Below are positions 6,569 through 9,866 of a stretch of DNA of 9,866 nucleotides, piece by piece. The position numbers were made by a program, and so were the translations under genes. The notes under the pieces were generated by a model that saw only the letters and a program-made list of their open reading frames with translations, was not told the DNA's origin and did not search any database. Origin of the DNA: an uncultured Bacteroidales bacterium. Its GTDB lineage: Bacteria; Bacteroidota; Bacteroidia; Bacteroidales; Paludibacteraceae. Position 1 is the stretch's first letter. Every line of letters begins with the position of its first letter. Location of the stretch: contig ONXE01000064.1 of NCBI GenBank assembly GCA_900321775.1, positions 1 to 9,866 on the forward strand. The letters are read 5' to 3'.

Positions 6569-7593
6569 TGTTTGTCTCCGAATAGGTTCAACTTACTGAT
6601 TGTCTTGTTCTTACGGCCGAAGATGAAGAACTCGATGGCGAGCAGCAGGAGTGCTATGAGCACAAAAGACTGGTACTGTTCGTTGTAGTCGGTGAAGACC
6701 TTGGTTTCGATTTCGGCTGTAGCCAGTTTGTTCAATTCTTTCTGTAACGCGCGCGACGCGGTATTAGAATTGTCCGCGCGCACGTAAATGCCGTTTCCTG
6801 CAGATGCTATTTCTTTACACATCTCCTCGTTGAGTCGGCTGACGACCACTTGTCCCGATTTGTCTTTCTTGAAGGAGCCTCTGCCGTCGGGGATAGGTGA
6901 GCCCTCGGGTTTACCGATACCTACGACGAAGACGTTGATGCCTTTCTCTTTGGCAGCCTGAGCGGCAGCTTTGGCATCGTCCTCGTGGTTTTCACCATCG
7001 GTGATGAGGATAATAGCGCGCGAGGCCTCGGACTCCTCTGCTCCGAAGGACCGGACACAGGTGTTGATGGCCGTTCCGATGGCTGTTCCCTGCGCGGGGA
7101 TGAGGTCAGGGGTGATGTTCTGGAGGAACATCTTGGCAGAGACGTAGTCGCAAGTAATTGGCAGTTGGGTGAAGGCGTCGCCTGCGAAGACCACAAGCCC
7201 CAGTTTGTCGTCCACCATCTGGTCAACGAGTTTGCTGAGGATTTGTTTGGCTCGGTCAAGACGGTTGGGCGTAACATCCTCTGCGAGCATGGAGTTGGAG
7301 ATATCCAGCGCAATCATCACTTCGATTCCTTCGCGCTTGACCGTTTGTTCCTTGGTGCCGTACTGCGGGCGTGCCAGGGCAAAGATGAGGAGCGTAAGGG
7401 CAATAATCTGCAAAGTAAACTTGACGTGCGGACGAATCTTGGATGCGTTGGGCATCAGTTCCTCCAGCAGCGAAGGGTCGCCAAACGCGGCAAGTTGGCC
7501 CCGTTTGTGCTTCGTGTAGAGGATATGCGCCAAGATAATCACGGGGATTATCGTGAGCAACCAAAGCAATTCGATATGTGCAAACCGAAACAT
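6565..7593 (-). CDS. batB: BatB, membrane-anchored vWA-domain protein
   Basis: A 342-aa protein. An N-terminal span lies at 8-25 (LELLWLL-type, IIPVIILAHILY) and a second at 58-74, ending in the family signature FALARPQYGT (71-80). A von Willebrand factor A domain occupies about 90-270, with a complete MIDAS metal site: DISNS (D97, S99, S101), T170 in AQGTAIGTA, and D199 in LITDGENHEDD. A C-terminal span lies at 309-326. vWA domains of this group bind protein partners through the metal, and MoxR-type ATPases commonly work with them. The start at 7593 (MFRFAHIELLW) is chosen over an upstream in-frame ATG at 7755, because that extension would overlap batA and is not protein-like. It lies 16 nt after the batA stop. 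The gene is paralogous to batA next door and overlaps batC by 4 bp. Confidence 0.94.
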   Translation of the reverse strand: MFRFAHIELLWLLTIIPVIILAHILYTKHKRGQLAAFGDPSLLEELMPNASKIRPHVKFTLQIIALTLLIFALARPQYGTKEQTVKREGIEVMIALDISNSMLAEDVTPNRLDRAKQILSKLVDQMVDDKLGLVVFAGDAFTQLPITCDYVSAKMFLQNITPDLIPAQGTAIGTAINTCVRSFGAEESEASRAIILITDGENHEDDAKAAAQAAKEKGINVFVVGIGKPEGSPIPDGRGSFKKDKSGQVVVSRLNEEMCKEIASAGNGIYVRADNSNTASRALQKELNKLATAEIETKVFTDYNEQYQSFVLIALLLLAIEFFIFGRKNKTISKLNLFGDKQ

Positions 7594-7609
7594 GGTAATC
7601 TGTTGTTTA

Positions 7610-8596
7610 TCAATTGGAAATGGTTCGTAAAACGAAGAATCTAAGCAGTATCTCCAGCAGCAGGCAGATGGCAGCAGCCCAGAGGTAGGGTGCAAAGTTC
7701 TCCGACTTCTTGCTGAACTCGCGCACGCGAATCTTAGTCTTCTCCATCTGGTCAATTTCCTGATAGATAGCCTTCAGCGTGGCGTTGTCGGTGGCTCGGA
7801 AATACTGTCCATCGGTGGTGGCGGCAATCTGGCGTAGCGTGTTCTCGTCAAACTGGCCGGATACCGTGGTGTACTGTGTGCCAATAGGCGTTTGGTAAGG
7901 GATGCGTGCCTCGCCTTTGGAACCTACGCCGATGGCATAGACGCGTATGCCGAAGGTATGGGCTATCTCGGCCGCTGTCATGGGGTCGATGTCGCCGCAG
8001 TTGTTCGAACCGTCAGTGAGCAGGATGATGACCTTCGACTTGGTGGGGCTGTCCTTCATGCGGTTGACCGCATTGGCAAGTCCCAGACCGATAGCCGTAC
8101 CGTCGTCAATCATACCGAATTTGACGGAGCGGAAGAGGTTGATGAGCACGGCGTGGTCGGTTGTGAGCGGGCATTGCGTGAAACTCTCGCCGGCGAAGAC
8201 CACCAGGCCTATGTTGTCGTTGGGGCGGTCGGAGATGAACTCCGTTGCCACTTGTTTGGCTGCCTCCAGACGGTTGGGTTTGAGGTCTTCGGCCAACATA
8301 GTGCCGGAGATATCCATTGCCATCATGATGTCGATACCTTCTGTCGATTCCTTGCTCCAGCGGTTACTCAGCTGCGGTCTGGCCAGGCAGACGGTGAGCA
8401 GGATAATAGCAGCGCATCGAAGCAAAAACGGCAGATGCAGCATGTATAGACGAGCCGTGCGGGGTTGCTTCCCAAGCACGTCCGTCGAGGCTATCTGCAG
8501 GCTGGCATCGCTCTTGTGCAACTCCCGAAGGTACCAGAAGATAACCGGTGCGAGCAGGAGCAGTAAAAACAAATATCCTGGATTAGCAAACGTCAT
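7610..8596 (-). CDS. batA: BatA, membrane-anchored vWA-domain protein
   Basis: A 328-aa protein with the BatA layout: an N-terminal FANPGYLFLLLLLAPVIFWY segment (3-22), a second span at 57-72 ending in CLARPQLSNRW, a vWA domain at about 88-285, and a C-terminal span at 304-322. The MIDAS site is D95-I-S97-G-T99, T167 (DDGTAIG) and D195 (LLTDGSNNCGD). Thr99 replaces the more common second Ser but keeps the hydroxyl. The domain is expected to face the periplasm or cytoplasm between the second and last spans, as in other Bat vWA proteins, and to pair with BatB and BatD. The start overlaps the upstream gene's stop as ATGA (8593-8596). Confidence 0.94.
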   Translation of the reverse strand: MTFANPGYLFLLLLLAPVIFWYLRELHKSDASLQIASTDVLGKQPRTARLYMLHLPFLLRCAAIILLTVCLARPQLSNRWSKESTEGIDIMMAMDISGTMLAEDLKPNRLEAAKQVATEFISDRPNDNIGLVVFAGESFTQCPLTTDHAVLINLFRSVKFGMIDDGTAIGLGLANAVNRMKDSPTKSKVIILLTDGSNNCGDIDPMTAAEIAHTFGIRVYAIGVGSKGEARIPYQTPIGTQYTTVSGQFDENTLRQIAATTDGQYFRATDNATLKAIYQEIDQMEKTKIRVREFSKKSENFAPYLWAAAICLLLEILLRFFVLRTISN

Positions 8597-9528
8597 TGTT
8601 GTGATGAATTTTCTTCGTTGGATTGTTCTGTAGTTTCAGGCGCAGGCGCGGTCTCCTTGACAAAAGTGTATGCGGAGGCGAGGCTGACTTCGCTCTCGTC
8701 TGGCATGGGGCTCCACTTGGCAAACTTGACCAGGTCGGCCAGACGTAGCATGGACTCAAGTTTCAAATAGAGGTCTTTTCGGTCTTCGGCAACGAGGATT
8801 GGTTTCATTGCCGCCAGCGTGTCGTCCGAGGTTTTCTCGGTGGAGTGTACGTCGTAGCGGCGGCCTATATACTCGCGGATAACGAAGGTCAGTTCGGAGA
8901 AATACTTCTTGTGTTCTCCGGTCTGCCAAACCTTTTCCTCCTTGATCTTGTCGAGTTTCTCGAGAGCCACTTCATCGCACGGACGCAGTGTCTCGGGGTC
9001 GATAGGCTCTGCCTCTTCTTTCTTCAGGACTCGTTTGAGCCATTTGCCGAGGAAATAACCGCCGACGGCCAGCCCGGCTATCAAAATAGCCAGTAGCACC
9101 CAACGGAAGATGCCCCACCACCAGATTTTGGGCTTCATCACGGGTTTGATGTCCGTGATAGCGTCGGTGGTGTCCATCTCGAAGGGCTGAATGACGTTCA
9201 GCGAGAGGCTGTTGGTACGCATGGTGTCGCCATTGACCACGAAAGGCAGCGGCTGGATGTAGAACAGCGAGTCCTTGAAGGAAGTAACCACCAAATCCTG
9301 GTGATAGACGGTGCGGCCATCAGGGGTTTGGGTGGTGTCGATCTTGCCTTGTTCCACCACTTCTATTCCGTCCTGAATCTTCTGGTTGAAGACGGGGAAA
9401 GCGATCTGCTCTCCCTCGGAAGCCGTAGCCTCGAGGTGCAGACCGGTCTGGTCACCTATCCAAAGTTGGGTGGAGTCCATTTGCGCGGACAGCACCACAC
9501 TCAAAACTATCGTCAGTATTGTTGTCAT
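8593..9528 (-). CDS. DUF4381-like single-span membrane protein of the Bat operon
   Basis: A 311-aa protein. A hydrophobic leader lies at 1-15 (MTTILTIVLSVVLSA). A beta-rich extracytoplasmic region covers about 20-115 (LHLEATASEGEQIAFPVF, YIQPLPFVVNGDTM). One membrane span lies at 136-160 (WWWGIFRWVLLAILIAGLAV), then a basic stop-transfer KWLKRVLKK. A helical C-terminal region covers 180-290, with RPCDEVALEKLDKI, YFSELTFVIREYIGRRYDV and LESMLRLADLVKFAKWSP. That part resembles DUF4381 proteins found between DUF58 and BatA genes in many MoxR loci. It is probably a structural partner in the Bat complex; no activity is known. The start at 9528 is supported by the ATGA overlap with the DUF58 stop (9525-9528) and by the signal peptide; a longer in-frame ORF from 9690 would run through the DUF58 gene. 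The C-terminal layout mirrors that of BatD. Confidence 0.82.
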   Translation of the reverse strand: MTTILTIVLSVVLSAQMDSTQLWIGDQTGLHLEATASEGEQIAFPVFNQKIQDGIEVVEQGKIDTTQTPDGRTVYHQDLVVTSFKDSLFYIQPLPFVVNGDTMRTNSLSLNVIQPFEMDTTDAITDIKPVMKPKIWWWGIFRWVLLAILIAGLAVGGYFLGKWLKRVLKKEEAEPIDPETLRPCDEVALEKLDKIKEEKVWQTGEHKKYFSELTFVIREYIGRRYDVHSTEKTSDDTLAAMKPILVAEDRKDLYLKLESMLRLADLVKFAKWSPMPDESEVSLASAYTFVKETAPAPETTEQSNEENSSQQ

Positions 9529-9866
9529 TGTCTGAATAATGTTTTCAATGCGCGTACATAGTCGCCATCGGTGCGGATACTGACGTTGTCGGTATGCGTC
9601 TTTGTGAAGAGCCCCTGCAGCGTCTGTTGTCCGAGTCGCCATGCCTTGGCGTAGGCATCGCGGACGTCCTTGGAGGCGGTATCCACCCAAATGCGCTCGC
9701 CTGTTTCAGCATCTTTCAGCTTCAGCAGGCCCACATTGGGCAGTTCGGTCTCGCGCCTGTCGTAGATCTGGATAGCCTGCACATCGTGTTTGTTGGAGGC
9801 AATCATCCAAGCCTTCTCCAAGTCGGTTTTCTTGCCGGTCTTGGCTATCTGAAGGAATCGGGAGTC
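9525..9866 (-). CDS. DUF58-family protein, C-terminal part (cut by window end)
   Basis: The last 113 residues are present; the frame is open through the right edge (beginning DSRFLQIAKTGKKTDLE). The segment AIQIYDRRETELPNVGLLKL, then DAETGERIWVDTASKDVRDAYAK and a final DGDYVRALKTLF, matches the end of DUF58 (vWA-like) proteins, which usually follow a moxR gene. These proteins are thought to be vWA-type partners of MoxR ATPases. The family DPREx(E)LPxxG signature appears here as DRRETELPNVG. The gene overlaps the next one by 4 bp (ATGA), placing it in the same operon. Its N-terminal half and the expected moxR gene lie outside the window. Confidence 0.9.
   Translation of the reverse strand, partial: DSRFLQIAKTGKKTDLEKAWMIASNKHDVQAIQIYDRRETELPNVGLLKLKDAETGERIWVDTASKDVRDAYAKAWRLGQQTLQGLFTKTHTDNVSIRTDGDYVRALKTLFRQ

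Noticed and set aside
7947..8633. Long plus-strand open frame of over 200 codons opposite batA; similar ones lie at 6985-7644 (batB) and 3314-3946 (batE)
   Set aside because: They run antisense through clear vWA or TPR genes, show no domain or signal-peptide logic, and have no promoter or neighbour support.

Overview
The window looks like a chromosomal segment of a member of the Bacteroidota, most likely the order Bacteroidales. The evidence is a TonB-dependent receptor with a carboxypeptidase-regulatory-like N-terminal domain, a complete Bat (Bacteroides aerotolerance) gene set in its usual Bacteroidales order, and a divergent promoter pair with the Bacteroides-type -7 element TAnnTTTG. Genus cannot be fixed from the sequence. 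All gene products belong to recognisable families.

Left part (1-1023): the 5' 305 codons of a TonB-dependent outer-membrane receptor on the minus strand, cut by the window start. A 108-bp intergenic region follows (916-1023). It holds a perfect 24-bp inverted repeat whose two arms carry back-to-back promoters, one for the receptor and one for the plus-strand gene. Centre left (1024-2469): one plus-strand gene for a polytopic membrane protein resembling GT-C (PMT/ArnT-like) glycosyltransferases. It converges on the next gene with only 15 bp between the stop codons.

Right part (2485-9866, all minus strand, so transcribed right to left): DUF58 protein (3' end only), a DUF4381-like membrane protein, batA, batB, batC, batD, batE and a PAP2-family phosphatase. 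Four of the seven junctions are 4-bp ATGA stop/start overlaps (DUF58/DUF4381-like, DUF4381-like/batA, batB/batC, batD/batE). The others are 16 bp (batA/batB), 46 bp (batC/batD, with a triplicated 11-bp repeat) and 1 bp (batE/PAP2). This is best read as one long operon whose promoter, and normally a moxR AAA+ ATPase gene, lie beyond the right edge.

As known for these families, MoxR ATPases work with vWA-domain partners. BatA and BatB are membrane-anchored vWA proteins with MIDAS metal sites. BatC and BatE are TPR proteins. BatD and the DUF4381-like protein are single-span proteins with large extracytoplasmic parts. Together they probably form an envelope chaperone or assembly complex linked to stress or oxygen tolerance; its biochemical function remains poorly defined. 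The PAP2 gene, coupled to batE by a 1-nt gap, may add lipid pyrophosphate or lipid phosphate hydrolysis to the same transcription unit. I found no mobile element, CRISPR array, tRNA or rRNA, and no convincing wholly new system. The most distinctive features are the inverted-repeat divergent promoter, the apparent TTG start almost at the transcription start, the batC-batD spacer repeat and the related C-terminal domains of BatD and the DUF4381-like protein.
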